Shown here: one piece after another, positions 15,627-24,599 of the stretch
Numbering within the stretch: the first letter of the stretch is position 1
Layout of the letters: each line of letters starts with the position of its first letter
Source: Paenibacillus sp. FSL R7-0273
GTDB lineage: Bacteria > Bacillota > Bacilli > Paenibacillales > Paenibacillaceae
DNA length: 64,000 nucleotides
NCBI RefSeq assembly: GCF_000758625.1
Contig: NZ_CP009283.1
Span: 6,136,001 to 6,200,000, forward strand
Direction: 5' to 3'
Notes under the pieces: model-generated
The model's database searches: none
What the model was told of the DNA's origin: nothing
What the model saw: only the letters and a program-made list of their open reading frames with translations
Translations under genes and position numbers: made by a program

Positions 15627-16745
15627 TTATTCCCCTTTATCAGCCTGTGTGTACAAAGCTTCCATCTCTACACAAGCCATCACCAGCGCCCCAACGCCGT
15701 GAAGATCATTGCTTACTTTCGGACGGGTTACGTAATTCTCGTAGTCCCCCGCCGAGGTGCCGATGCAGATGTCCGGCAGAATCAGCCGTCCCTGCTCATC
15801 CTCCTGCAGCACTCCAATCAGCCCTTCGTAGCCTATCCGGGCAGCCGCCGCAGCCTTCGCCTCATCAACCGCAAGGCCCAGCTTCACCGCCTTGGCTATG
15901 GTATAGACGAACAGGCATGAGCCTGAGGTCTCCAGCCAGTTATCCGGCTCATCGCCTTTATCGACTACCTGATACCAGAGCCCGCTCTCCTTGTCCTGAT
16001 AGCGGATCAGCGCCTGCACGAAATCGCCGAGTGCAGCGGCAAGCTCTGCCCGCCCCGGCTCCTCCTCCGGCAGCAGCTCAAGAAACTGCGATAGTGCCAG
16101 CCCGTACCAGCCGAGTGAACGGCTCCAGAACTCAGGGGAGCAGCCGGTCTGCGGATTCGCCCAAGGCATGCGTCTGCTCTCATCCCAGGCATGATAGAGC
16201 AGGCCCGTAGCTTCATCCCTCATATACTTGCGCATCAGCTGCTCCTGGTGCAGCACCGCCTGGCGCAGCTCCGGCTCGCCGTAGGCCTCCGCATATTTCA
16301 GCGAGAACACCCCGGCCATGTACAGGCCGTCAAGCCACATCTGATACGGATATTTGTCCTTGTGCCAATATCCGCCTTCGGCTGTCCGGTTGACGGTCCG
16401 CAGCAGACTCCGCAGTTTATCAGCGGCCGTCTTGTATTTGTCCAGACCCGTCCGCTCATGCAGTGTGAATAGGAGCAGTCCGGCCTGAACTGCATCCAGT
16501 TCATCACGGGCAAAATACAAATTACCGTGACCATCGACCAGATCATCTACATACTCCTGAATGTAGGTCAGGTAACGCTCTTCACCCGAAGCTGACCACA
16601 GCAGCTCCATTCCGCACAGGAATACACCCTGATGGTAGTGCCAGCGGTGGGCAGGAGGAAGCTCTCCCGCCCGGTACGTATCCATTAATGAATCACAGGC
16701 CTTGCGTGCCCATTCTATCGGTGTTGCCGGCAGACTGCCTATCAT
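15627..16745 (-). CDS. GH105 unsaturated rhamnogalacturonyl hydrolase
   Basis: A 372-residue (alpha/alpha)6-barrel protein of family GH105 (YteR/YesR type). These enzymes hydrate the 4,5-double bond left by pectate or rhamnogalacturonan lyases and release the unsaturated uronic acid. The expected catalytic Asp is D139 in MWLDGLYMAG, and the aromatic PPAHRWHYHQGVF motif near 30-43 is also typical. It has no signal peptide and acts on imported disaccharides. GGAGGAGG precedes the ATG. It is the fourth gene of the pectin operon, between the second permease and GH28. Confidence 0.9.
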   Translation of the reverse strand: MIGSLPATPIEWARKACDSLMDTYRAGELPPAHRWHYHQGVFLCGMELLWSASGEERYLTYIQEYVDDLVDGHGNLYFARDELDAVQAGLLLFTLHERTGLDKYKTAADKLRSLLRTVNRTAEGGYWHKDKYPYQMWLDGLYMAGVFSLKYAEAYGEPELRQAVLHQEQLMRKYMRDEATGLLYHAWDESRRMPWANPQTGCSPEFWSRSLGWYGLALSQFLELLPEEEPGRAELAAALGDFVQALIRYQDKESGLWYQVVDKGDEPDNWLETSGSCLFVYTIAKAVKLGLAVDEAKAAAAARIGYEGLIGVLQEDEQGRLILPDICIGTSAGDYENYVTRPKVSNDLHGVGALVMACVEMEALYTQADKGE

Positions 16746-16762
16746 CGTTCCTCCTCCTTTCC

Positions 16763-17638
16763 TTAACCCTTCATTGAACCAAGCATAGCCCCTTTAGCAA
16801 AATGCTTCTGCAGGAACGGATACACCATCAGAATCGGCAGTGTCGCTACTACGATAACCGCCATTTTGATGGACTGGTCCGGCGGCGGAACGGCCGCATC
16901 CAGCGTGGCACTGTGATCCATACCGCTGGCCAGGACAACGATCTGCCGCAGCAGAACCTGAATCGGCCATTTGGCGCTGTCATCCAGATAGAGAATCGCA
17001 CTCATGTAAGTGTTCCAGTAAGTTACCGCGTAGAACAGGGAGATTGTAGCAATGGCCGGCATGGACAGCGGCAGCACGATCCGGAACAGGATGCCGAAGT
17101 CGTTGCACCCGTCGATTTTGGCTGATTCCTCAAGCCCTTCGGGGATGTTCTGGAAAAAGTTTTTGAGAATGATCATATTAAACGCACTGATCGCCGACGG
17201 CAGGATAAGCGCCGCATACGAATCGATCAGACCCAGCTCTTTTACCACCAGGAACGTCGGAATCATCCCGCCATGGAACAGCATCGTGAACACAACCAGA
17301 AAGTTAACCACATTGCGTCCGTCAAGGTCTCTTCTGGAGAGCCCGTAAGCCATTAGTGCCGTGATGAACATACTGAACAGCGTACCAATCAGTGTAACGC
17401 CAATTGAGACACCCATTGCTTTAAAAATTGTATCCGTGGAAAAAATAAATTTATACGCCTCCAGACTCCATACCTTCGGAATCAGTACAAACTTGCTGGC
17501 CGCAATCTCCGCACTTGTCGTAAAAGAGCCCGCCACCACATGCACAAACGGCAGCACGGTAATGAGCGCAATCAGCGCCAGCAGCGTAAAGTTAACAGCG
17601 GCAAACACCCTGCCGCCCAGCGATCTGTCCTCTACCAT
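16763..17638 (-). CDS. CUT1 sugar ABC permease (LplC/YtcP type)
   Basis: A 291-residue permease with six hydrophobic segments and an EAA loop (LEESAKIDGCNDFGILFRIVLPLSMP, near residues 185-210). The C-terminus YPFLQKHFAKGAMLGSMKG is the hallmark of LplC/YtcP-like second permeases for complex oligosaccharides. It pairs with the upstream permease to form the membrane pore. No ATPase is encoded here; such systems usually share an MsmX-type ATPase encoded elsewhere. It has a GGGAGG site and a 31-base gap to the preceding gene. Confidence 0.92.
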   Translation of the reverse strand: MVEDRSLGGRVFAAVNFTLLALIALITVLPFVHVVAGSFTTSAEIAASKFVLIPKVWSLEAYKFIFSTDTIFKAMGVSIGVTLIGTLFSMFITALMAYGLSRRDLDGRNVVNFLVVFTMLFHGGMIPTFLVVKELGLIDSYAALILPSAISAFNMIILKNFFQNIPEGLEESAKIDGCNDFGILFRIVLPLSMPAIATISLFYAVTYWNTYMSAILYLDDSAKWPIQVLLRQIVVLASGMDHSATLDAAVPPPDQSIKMAVIVVATLPILMVYPFLQKHFAKGAMLGSMKG

Positions 17639-17669
17639 CTTCTATTCCTCCCGCAGTCTCTCAATTCGC

Positions 17670-18638
17670 TTAATAAACGCCTTCTTCGCCCATTTTCTTG
17701 GACAATTTGTTAACAGACATAACCATGATAAGCCCGATGATGGATTTGAAGAATCCGATAGCCGTACTGTAACTGAACTGTCCTTGTCTTAGTCCTGCGG
17801 TATAGACATACGTATCGATAATTTCCGCTACATTCCGGTTCATGGAGTTCAGCATCAGATAGACATGCTCGAAGCCAAGATCCAGCACGGAACCAATTTT
17901 CAGAATAAGCAGGGTAATGATAACGCTCCGGATCGCTGGAAGCGTGATATGCCAGATCTGCCGCATCCGTCCCGCTCCATCCATGCGCGCAGCCTCATAC
18001 AGACCCGGGTCAATCGCAGCGATCGAAGCCAGATAGATAATTGTGCCCCAGCCCGCTTCTCTCCAGATAATCTGGAGGATATACATCGGCCGGAACCACC
18101 CCGGATTCAGCAGGAAGTTCACCTGTTCGAAGCCAAAATAACTCAGCAGCTCGTTTATAATCCCGCCGTCCATCGTGACCATAACGTAGGTAATAGAGAC
18201 GATGATAACCCATGACATAAAGTGGGGCAGATAAACCAGCGTCTGGAAAAATCTTTTGAAAAAGGTGCCTCTAAGCTCATTCAGCATCAGGGCCAATATA
18301 ATCGGCACCGGAAAATAAAGCAGAATATTCATGGCGAACAAAATGAGCGTATTGCCGAGGATTTTTATGAAATCCGGCTCGGTGAACAGGCGTTTAAAAT
18401 GCTCCATCCCGACCCATTCGCTGCCCGTAATCCCTTGATACGGCTTATAATCCTGAAAGGAAATGATCAGCCCGTACATCGGCAAATATTTAAAAAGCAC
18501 GAAGAACAATATACCCGGTATCAGCATGACGTACAGATATTTGTTTCTCCACAGCCGCTTTTTGAGCTCACTGCTGCTCTTGTAGCGTTTAGGCTTCAGC
18601 TTGGAGACTGTACCCGGCTGAGCGGTAACATCCTGCAT
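17670..18638 (-). CDS. CUT1 sugar ABC permease (LplB/YteP type)
   Basis: A 322-residue first permease. After a basic cytoplasmic N-terminus it has six membrane segments, the PMYGLIISFQDYKPYQGI motif of the LplB family after helix 1, and an EAA loop (YEAARMDGAGRMRQIWHITLPAI). Start ATG 18638 sits behind AAGGGAGAG; the frame is open 13 codons further upstream without a ribosome site. With the LplC-like partner and the upstream lipoprotein it should import rhamnogalacturonan- or galacturonan-derived oligosaccharides, judging from the GH105 and GH28 genes after it. Confidence 0.92.
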   Translation of the reverse strand: MQDVTAQPGTVSKLKPKRYKSSSELKKRLWRNKYLYVMLIPGILFFVLFKYLPMYGLIISFQDYKPYQGITGSEWVGMEHFKRLFTEPDFIKILGNTLILFAMNILLYFPVPIILALMLNELRGTFFKRFFQTLVYLPHFMSWVIIVSITYVMVTMDGGIINELLSYFGFEQVNFLLNPGWFRPMYILQIIWREAGWGTIIYLASIAAIDPGLYEAARMDGAGRMRQIWHITLPAIRSVIITLLILKIGSVLDLGFEHVYLMLNSMNRNVAEIIDTYVYTAGLRQGQFSYSTAIGFFKSIIGLIMVMSVNKLSKKMGEEGVY

Positions 18639-18697
18639 AGTTCTCTCCCTTTCTATTTCCTGATTCCGCATTCGCACTGCGGGTTTGTGTGCTTGTA

Positions 18698-18738
18698 AAA
18701 GAAGGCTGCCGAAGCGGCTTGGCTTCGCCAGCCTTCTG
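18698..18738 (-). terminator. Intra-operon hairpin after the binding-protein gene
   Basis: GAAGGCTG/CAGCCTTC with an inner CGAAGC/GCTTCG stem, followed on the minus strand by TTCTTTTAC. It sits between the lipoprotein gene and the first permease and probably reduces read-through or protects the upstream mRNA, giving more binding protein than permease. Confidence 0.65.
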
Positions 18739-18781
18739 TATCCGGTGTTACTGCGTGATTAGCCGGTTAAGGAGCTGCGGC

Positions 18782-20350
18782 CTATTTTTTATAAACTGCG
18801 TTGTATTCTTCGATAATGGCCGCTCCGCCGCGGCTCTTCCAGGCTTCTACTTCTTTTTCAAAACCGGCTTTGTCCAGCTGGCCATAAATATAGTTGTAGG
18901 TGGCATCCGTAATGATCTGCTGCAGCTCTACGCCCTTCGACGTATAAGTGGCAGAATCGAGGGCAGCCGTAGGATCGGCAACGCCTACCTTCACGTTTTC
19001 AAGAATTAGCTCTTCCGCATGGATACGGCCAGGCAGCACGTTATAGCTCAGGTACATGCCATTGGTTTCAGCCTCACCGATTACACTGTCCTTGTAGCCC
19101 TTAACCTCGCGCTCGATCAGTTCCTTGTTATCCGTAGGCTTAGCCTTGCCGTCTTCTACCGTATAGTGAGTACCCTCGATGCCCCAATACATAAGGTTAG
19201 ATACTTCAGGGGTCATCATCTTGTCGAAGAAGCCGAGGATTAATTTCAGTTCAGCTTCATCCTTAACCGCAGATTTCGGGAACAGCACTACGTTGTTATA
19301 GCCCGGAATCATCCACTGTGCGAACTTTCCGTCTGGTCCGGCAACCATACTATGTGTATCGAGCACGGCATCCGGGAAGTTTTTGATCAGATCCTTGTTC
19401 AGGGTGTCGATGTCCTGCATCGAGCCGCCGATGTACAGGCCGGCTTTGCCGCTGACGAACATGTTTACGGCATCCGTTTTACTTGTAGCTGCAAAGTCTT
19501 TGTTCATGTAGCCGCCGTCACGCAGCTTTTTGAAGAAATCCATAGTATCGATATATTGCGGGAAGGTGAAATCCGGTGCCAGCTGGCCGTCCTTCTCACC
19601 CCAGGTGTTAGGTGTGCCGAACCAGGCAGAAACCGTTTTATAGGCGCCGTATACCAGCTCGTTGCGGTCCACGATTCCGATGGTGTCCTTTTTACCGTTG
19701 CCGTCAGGGTCCTTTTCAGTAAAAGCCTGCGCCATCGCGAACAGCTCATCCAGGTTCGCCGGAGCCTGCAGGCCGAGCTTATCCGCCCAGTCCTTGCGGT
19801 AGATGATACCCTGGCGGGCCAGCGGACGTCCGATGTACAGGGAATAGAGCTTGCCGTCCACCTTCGTGTTGTTCAGGATTTCCGGCTTCAGCTTGTTGAG
19901 GTTCGGGAATTCGCTTAAGAGCGGTCCAATCTCCCAGAACTGTCCGTCCTTAATCGCTTCTCTCATCTGCACGAACGTGGTCTGGTTCTTCAGGTACGTT
20001 ACCTGCGGCAGCGAGCCTGTGGCAAAAGAGGAATTCAGCTTTTCTTCATAAGTATCGGCCGGGAAGAACTGGTAGGTCAGCTTCGTGTTGGTCAGCTTCT
20101 CCAGCTCTGTCTTGATCGTATCCGGCGGAGTTTCCGCTGTGTTTAATGGAAGCATGATTTTGATTTCTGTCGGCTTCTCCGGCTCAGGTGCCGGTTCTTT
20201 AGTTGCGGCCGTGGTTGTGTTTCCGCCGCTTGTGCCTGGATCTTTAGTAGCCGCCGCTTCATTACCGTTGTTACTGTTGCCGCACGCTGCCGTCAGCATA
20301 CTGAATGTCAGCAGTGAGCTGAGAAGCAGGGTGAAGGATTTTTTCGTCAT
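18782..20350 (-). CDS. Oligosaccharide-binding lipoprotein (LplA type) of the pectin operon
   Basis: A 522-residue extracellular solute-binding protein. N-terminal MTKKSF plus hydrophobic core ends in lipobox LTAAC, so it is lipid-anchored. A Thr/Pro-rich spacer (about 25-55) leads into the family-1 binding fold with the DPDGNGKKDTIG loop, typical of calcium-binding LplA-like proteins. Start ATG 20350 follows GGAGG; an upstream in-frame ATG does not. First gene of the operon. It is a clear paralogue of the orphan lipoprotein at 22785-24308 (shared FWEIGP, EFPNL, RQGII, GNGK-DTIG and LVYG blocks). Confidence 0.93.
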   Translation of the reverse strand: MTKKSFTLLLSSLLTFSMLTAACGNSNNGNEAAATKDPGTSGGNTTTAATKEPAPEPEKPTEIKIMLPLNTAETPPDTIKTELEKLTNTKLTYQFFPADTYEEKLNSSFATGSLPQVTYLKNQTTFVQMREAIKDGQFWEIGPLLSEFPNLNKLKPEILNNTKVDGKLYSLYIGRPLARQGIIYRKDWADKLGLQAPANLDELFAMAQAFTEKDPDGNGKKDTIGIVDRNELVYGAYKTVSAWFGTPNTWGEKDGQLAPDFTFPQYIDTMDFFKKLRDGGYMNKDFAATSKTDAVNMFVSGKAGLYIGGSMQDIDTLNKDLIKNFPDAVLDTHSMVAGPDGKFAQWMIPGYNNVVLFPKSAVKDEAELKLILGFFDKMMTPEVSNLMYWGIEGTHYTVEDGKAKPTDNKELIEREVKGYKDSVIGEAETNGMYLSYNVLPGRIHAEELILENVKVGVADPTAALDSATYTSKGVELQQIITDATYNYIYGQLDKAGFEKEVEAWKSRGGAAIIEEYNAVYKK

Positions 20351-20571
20351 ACCTTTTTGACCTCCGTTTGGCTTGTAATTGGTTACATGCCTCACACTAC
20401 AGCTCCGTACAGGTTACGAAAACAATCATTTACTCATTATGGGGGCTTTGGGAGGGGAGTCTGGGGAAATGATTATCGGGTGATGGGGGCGGATAAGGTG
20501 GGAGGAAGACGGTTGGTTAAAAGAGTGGGGCGGGGCGATGATGCTAAGGCAAGATCAGAGGGGTAATCGAT

Positions 20572-21362
20572 GAGGTCAAGACTAGTCCGGGTGGCGCTAT
20601 TCGCGGCTGCGGGGAATGTTTGGACTTCCGGCCGCTGTTGTCTGCAGATTTCTTGATTTTAAACCGCTGATCGCGGTGGAAATCCGCAGACAAAGGCGGA
20701 CGCTGACGCTCCTACAGTTCCAAACTTCCCCTCCGCTGCTCCCGCCTGCCCGGGAGTTTCCTCTCACCTTATCCGGGTGAGAGGGGGCAGGGCTTACCCG
20801 CCGCTTGGATTTGCGGCGGGTAAATGTTGCGGGCGAGTCAACGAGGTCAAGACTAGTACGGGTGGCGCTATTCGCCGCTGCGGGGAATGTTTGGACTTCC
20901 GGCCGCTGTTGTCTGCAGATTTCTTGATTTTAAACCGCTGATCGCGGTGGAAATCCGCAGACAAAGGCGGACGCTGACGCTCCTACAGTTCCAAACTTCC
21001 CCTCCGCTGCTCCCGCCTGCCCGGGAGTTTCCTCTCACCTTATCCGGATGAGAGGGGGCAGGGCTTACCCGCCGCTTGGATTTGCGGCGGGGAAATGTTG
21101 CGGGCGGGACGATGAGGTCAGGACTAGTACGGGTGGCGCTATTCGCCGCTGCGGGGAATGTTTGGACTTCCGGCCGCTGTTGTCTGCAGATTTCTTGATT
21201 TAACCGCTGGCCGCGGTGGAATCCGCAGACAAAGGCGGACGCTACGCTCCTACAGTTCCAAACTTCCCCTCCGCAGCTCCCGCCTGCCCGGGAGTTTCCT
21301 CTCACCTTATCCGGATGAGAGGGGGCAGGGCTTACCCGCCGCTTGGATTTGCGGCGGGGAAA
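20572..21362. repeat. Three tandem copies of a 271-base structured repeat
   Basis: Copies begin at 20572, 20843 and 21114, exactly 271 bases apart, each with GAGGTCAAGACTAGT or GAGGTCAGGACTAGT. Copies 1 and 2 differ at only a few bases; copy 3 has several single-base losses and ends at about 21362. Each unit holds three inverted repeats: TGTCTGCAGATT with AAATCCGCAGACA, CCTCTCACC with GGGTGAGAGG (GGATGAGAGG in later copies), and CCGCCGC with GCGGCGG. The base-paired design suggests a transcribed or mobile non-coding unit. Confidence 0.92.
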
Positions 21363-21562
21363 GCAAGTTTGTTTAACTGGTCTGCGGCAATAGTTGTGCG
21401 ATATATAGTTATGTAGTGCGGGGACTGGTTTGGTGCTTTATGTGTGTTGAACACACTAATTCCCTTGGCTGCTGAGCCATTAGTACCCTGGTGCTGCTCA
21501 CAGTATGAGTTAATGTTACTTTGAAATCCCGTACCCCGACGCTAGCACTCACTCCGCCAGTC

Positions 21563-21745
21563 TAACGGACTCAGATGACGTTATTTCCGGGATTTCGGGG
21601 TTTCGCGGAGTTTAACGGACACCAGAGACGTTACTTACCGCTGAAAGGTTCATATTGGTGCTTTTCAGCATGAATAGCGTCATCTGAGTCCGCTAGAAAT
21701 CCAAAACGTGCGCAGAGCACCGGATAACGTCTCCTGGGTCCGTTA
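21563..21745. repeat. FFRR quartet element, locus 2
   Basis: Four 22-base units at 21563-21584, 21613-21634, 21674-21695 and 21724-21745. The first two read TAACGGAC...GACGTTA; the last two are reverse complements. Spacings are 50, 61 and 50. Unit 3 has TAGCG/CGCTA where unit 1 has TAACG/CGTTA: a paired change that keeps the terminal stem. Confidence 0.85.
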
Positions 21746-21964
21746 AAATTTAGCGAAGCTCCAAGAACAGAGCCTGAAGCGTTCATGGCAGCCTCCCAGT
21801 CCATTAGCCACACATGACGCTCTGATAAACAGCGCCAAGCACACCTTTATCTGCATCTCAGTCCTTGGCATCCGTCCCGCCCGCAGCATTTGCGGCGGGC
21901 GGGCGAAGAGTCCAAGACAAAGATTAAAGAGCACGAAAGCAGGTTCGTTCCCTGCCCCAAAACA

Positions 21965-22018
21965 AAAAAAGCAGAGCTAAGTCACTCCCATATAAGGAGT
22001 ACCCCCGCTCTGCTAATC
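21965..22018 (-). terminator. Terminator of cueP
   Basis: AGCAGAGC and GCTCTGCT enclose a second ACTCC/GGAGT stem; on the minus strand the hairpin is followed by TTTTTTTGTTTT. It lies about 100 bases after the cueP stop. Confidence 0.85.
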
Positions 22019-22121
22019 TTTAATGTTACTTACCAGCCCCGTCTGCGCATTTCCCACAAGAAGAACGGTGTCCGGCCGGCTTTTGAAATCAATATGTGTT
22101 ATATACTGTCCTGTTCAACCC

Positions 22122-22673
22122 TCAATCCAACTGCATTGTAGCTACACACGTATCATTCTGCTCAAAGGTAGAGATCTCCGACTCTGCCTTTTTGCCGTTC
22201 TGTTCGATCGTTACATTATACGTCTTGTCCCGCGGCAGCCATAAATCGATGAAGCCGTTAGGCTGGGACTTCACGGTCTGCCTGTCCATCACCTGGTTGC
22301 CCTCGGCATCCTGAACCGATACGCTGAACTCTTCCTCCACCAGCTCTCCCTGGCAGCCGGTCAGGCTGTGAATAGCGCACGGGTGCGTCTTGTTCACATA
22401 AGGGGCAATGGAGACAAAAAATTCGTCCTCCGGCAGGCTGTAGCTGGCAGACTTCCCGTCCGTTTCCTTCACAATAAGCTGCGTGGATGAGATTGATGCT
22501 GATTCCGCTGTCAGCGTGCGGCTGCTGTAATCCTGCACCATCTGTTTAAGCGCTGTTGTATCTAATGCCGAGTCTGAGGCCGCACCTTCCCGGCTGCCAT
22601 TTCCCGTGTAAAAATAGGCTCCTGCCGCAATGATTAATGCTAACCCGGCAGTCAGCAAGACTGTTTTTTTCAT
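22122..22673 (-). CDS. cueP: CueP-family copper-binding protein
   Basis: A 183-residue exported protein with an N-terminal hydrophobic anchor (residues 4-22) without a lipobox. The body matches CueP: EDEFFVSIAPYVN, THPCAIHSLTGCQGEL and GFIDLWLPRDK, with the three conserved Cys at 99, 107 and 176 (NDTCVATMQLD). In Salmonella CueP binds copper in the periplasm, reduces it and supplies it to SodCII; in Gram-positives it would act at the outer face of the membrane. AGGAGG precedes the ATG. It is a single-gene unit with its own terminator; no copper ATPase or CsoR is adjacent. Confidence 0.88.
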   Translation of the reverse strand: MKKTVLLTAGLALIIAAGAYFYTGNGSREGAASDSALDTTALKQMVQDYSSRTLTAESASISSTQLIVKETDGKSASYSLPEDEFFVSIAPYVNKTHPCAIHSLTGCQGELVEEEFSVSVQDAEGNQVMDRQTVKSQPNGFIDLWLPRDKTYNVTIEQNGKKAESEISTFEQNDTCVATMQLD

Positions 22674-22784
22674 GGAATATTCATCCTCCTGTCTCTACTA
22701 TTATAGTCCAGGTAGAGCACCTGCAAACTAGACGAATCCATGACAAAATGCAAATACAGTCTCTGCCTATCGATTAACGCCGCG

Positions 22785-24308
22785 TTACCCGCCGCTCTCC
22801 GCTTTGGCCTGTGCCTGCGCATATTCCTGCATAATCAGGCTGCCTCCGCCTGCTTTCCATTTTTCCACTTCTGCATTGAACTCCGCCGCATCCATATTGC
22901 CGATAATGTAGTTGTAGGTGGCGTCTGTAATAATCGTCGACAGCTCGACGTTCTTCTCATCATAGGTCGGGGAGCTGAGCGTCAGCGTCGGATCGTCCAC
23001 AACAAATTGCTCATTGTCCCGGCTGAGCTGCTCGGCCATGGCGGTCAGCTGCTCTTTTTGCTCGACCTCAAGAATGTTCTTGTTGCTGATATCAGCGATC
23101 ATCAGGGAATACAGCGGATTAACCTCCTTGACCCGCAGCTGCGAGGTTTCCTCCGGCAGGATTACCTTGCCGTTCTCCAGCTTATAATGGCGGCCTTCGA
23201 TTCCGTACATCATCAGGTTAGCCACATCCTTATCCATGCTCCGGTCAAAAAAGCGCAGTACCTCCTTCAGCTCCTCCCCGGTCGCAATCGCCTTTTTGGA
23301 GAACAGGTACAGTCCGTTATAGTTGGGTATCGACCATACCCGGTATCCGTCCGGCCCTTCGATCCGGTTAATGAGCGTCAGCTCCGCCTGCGGATTGATC
23401 GCCTGGGCTTCAATCGAGAGGCGCTGCACGTCGGTCATGCTGCCAATGAAGATCCCTGCCGTGCCGCGGATAAATTTATCGCGCTGGACCTCCTTGCTGG
23501 TCAGGGCGAAATCCCGGTTAATGATTTTTTCCTCATATAACTTATGCATGAAGTTCATCGTATCCATATACTCAGGCGTGGCGAATTCCGGGATGAACTG
23601 CCCGTTCTCCAGCTTCCAGTTGTTAGGCGCGCCAAAATAGGAGCTCAGCGTCTTGAAAACGCCGTAGACAAGGTCGTTGCGGTCCACCAGCCCGATCGTG
23701 TCCTGCTTCCCGTTGCCGTCGGGATCATTATAGGTGAACTGCTTCATTACCTCGTACAGCTGCTCCAGTGTCTGCGGTTTGTCCAGCTGCAGATGATCCA
23801 GCCAATCCTGGCGGATAATAATCCCCTGTCTGGAGGATGGACGCTCCGTATACAGGCCGTATATCTTACCGTCCACCGCAGTCTGGCTGAGAATGGCCGG
23901 GTCCAGCTGCTTCAGATTCGGGAATTCCGCCAGATAAGGGCCGATCTCCCAGAAGGCGTCGGAGCGGACCGCATTTTTGACCAGGTTATAGTCGGTAAAT
24001 TTAACAAAAGTGACCTTGCCGAGCGAATTGGTCGTCAGCGCTGTATTCATTTTATCGGAATAGACGCCCTCGGGCACCCAGGTGATATTGAGCTTCACTC
24101 CTGTCAGCTGCTCAATTTCGCTCACAATCTCCTTGGAAGGCTGCTGCGGAAAGTGCAGCGGAGCCAGAATGGAGATCGGCGGCAGAGCCTGATCCGGCTG
24201 GACAGCGTCCTTATCACTGCATGCGCTTAACACTAATACCAATAACGGAAGCAAGACAAGCAGACAGCAATACCGGGCTACCACTTTCCGTACGAGTCTT
24301 TTAAGCAT
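22785..24308 (-). CDS. Orphan LplA-type sugar-binding lipoprotein
   Basis: A 507-residue solute-binding protein with lipobox LSAC near residue 30 and the DPDGNGKQDTIG loop. It is paralogous to the pectin-operon lipoprotein over nearly its whole length. No permease or ATPase gene follows: downstream is cueP. It is divergent from a membrane-bound AraC-type regulator, so it may act as that regulator's ligand-presenting partner or as a second receptor for a permease encoded elsewhere. AAGGAGG eight bases before ATG 24308 fixes the start. Ligand unknown; a pectin-derived sugar is a guess from the paralogy. Confidence 0.9.
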   Translation of the reverse strand: MLKRLVRKVVARYCCLLVLLPLLVLVLSACSDKDAVQPDQALPPISILAPLHFPQQPSKEIVSEIEQLTGVKLNITWVPEGVYSDKMNTALTTNSLGKVTFVKFTDYNLVKNAVRSDAFWEIGPYLAEFPNLKQLDPAILSQTAVDGKIYGLYTERPSSRQGIIIRQDWLDHLQLDKPQTLEQLYEVMKQFTYNDPDGNGKQDTIGLVDRNDLVYGVFKTLSSYFGAPNNWKLENGQFIPEFATPEYMDTMNFMHKLYEEKIINRDFALTSKEVQRDKFIRGTAGIFIGSMTDVQRLSIEAQAINPQAELTLINRIEGPDGYRVWSIPNYNGLYLFSKKAIATGEELKEVLRFFDRSMDKDVANLMMYGIEGRHYKLENGKVILPEETSQLRVKEVNPLYSLMIADISNKNILEVEQKEQLTAMAEQLSRDNEQFVVDDPTLTLSSPTYDEKNVELSTIITDATYNYIIGNMDAAEFNAEVEKWKAGGGSLIMQEYAQAQAKAESGG

Positions 24309-24599
24309 TCCTGCATCCTCCTTATCCGTCTGATGGTTTGAACCCTTCTGCATTTTAACACGAGCATCTTCTCCGCTATTATAAATTTGCCACCTTATGT
24401 AATCGCTTCCTAATTCGAAATCCGTTCCATCATAAGCTTCATATGTATTAATATAACTGCTAATTATTGAAAAATTTTCTATCAGAAGTCATTATTAGAG
24501 AAAATGATTATTGCGGCACCAGATGATTATTGTTATTATCCTCCGTGATGCATACACTTAAAGCAGGCTGTTTCTACTAAAGAAAAGGTGTTGAATGCT
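24309..24599. promoter_or_regulatory. Divergent promoter region with ATGATTATTG repeats
   Basis: An A/T-rich 291-base gap between the orphan lipoprotein and the AraC regulator. ATGATTATTG occurs twice in direct orientation at 24504 and 24523 (19-base step). Direct repeats about two helical turns apart are typical of AraC/XylS binding sites. No consensus promoter boxes are certain. Confidence 0.45.

Larger units (their letters stand above)
20351..22121. other. Gene-free repeat region between the pectin operon and cueP
   Basis: About 1.8 kb without a supported gene. It holds the promoter side of the pectin operon (with ATGATT-like motifs near 20423 and 20467), three 271-base tandem repeats, a quartet element and the cueP terminator. 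A 146-codon frame on the minus strand (20868-21305) is just the repeat read through and is not annotated. Confidence 0.7.

Noticed and set aside
20868-21305. 146-codon minus-strand frame in the triplicate repeat
   Set aside because: It is the 271-base unit read through; single-base losses between copies shift the frame and there is no ribosome site.
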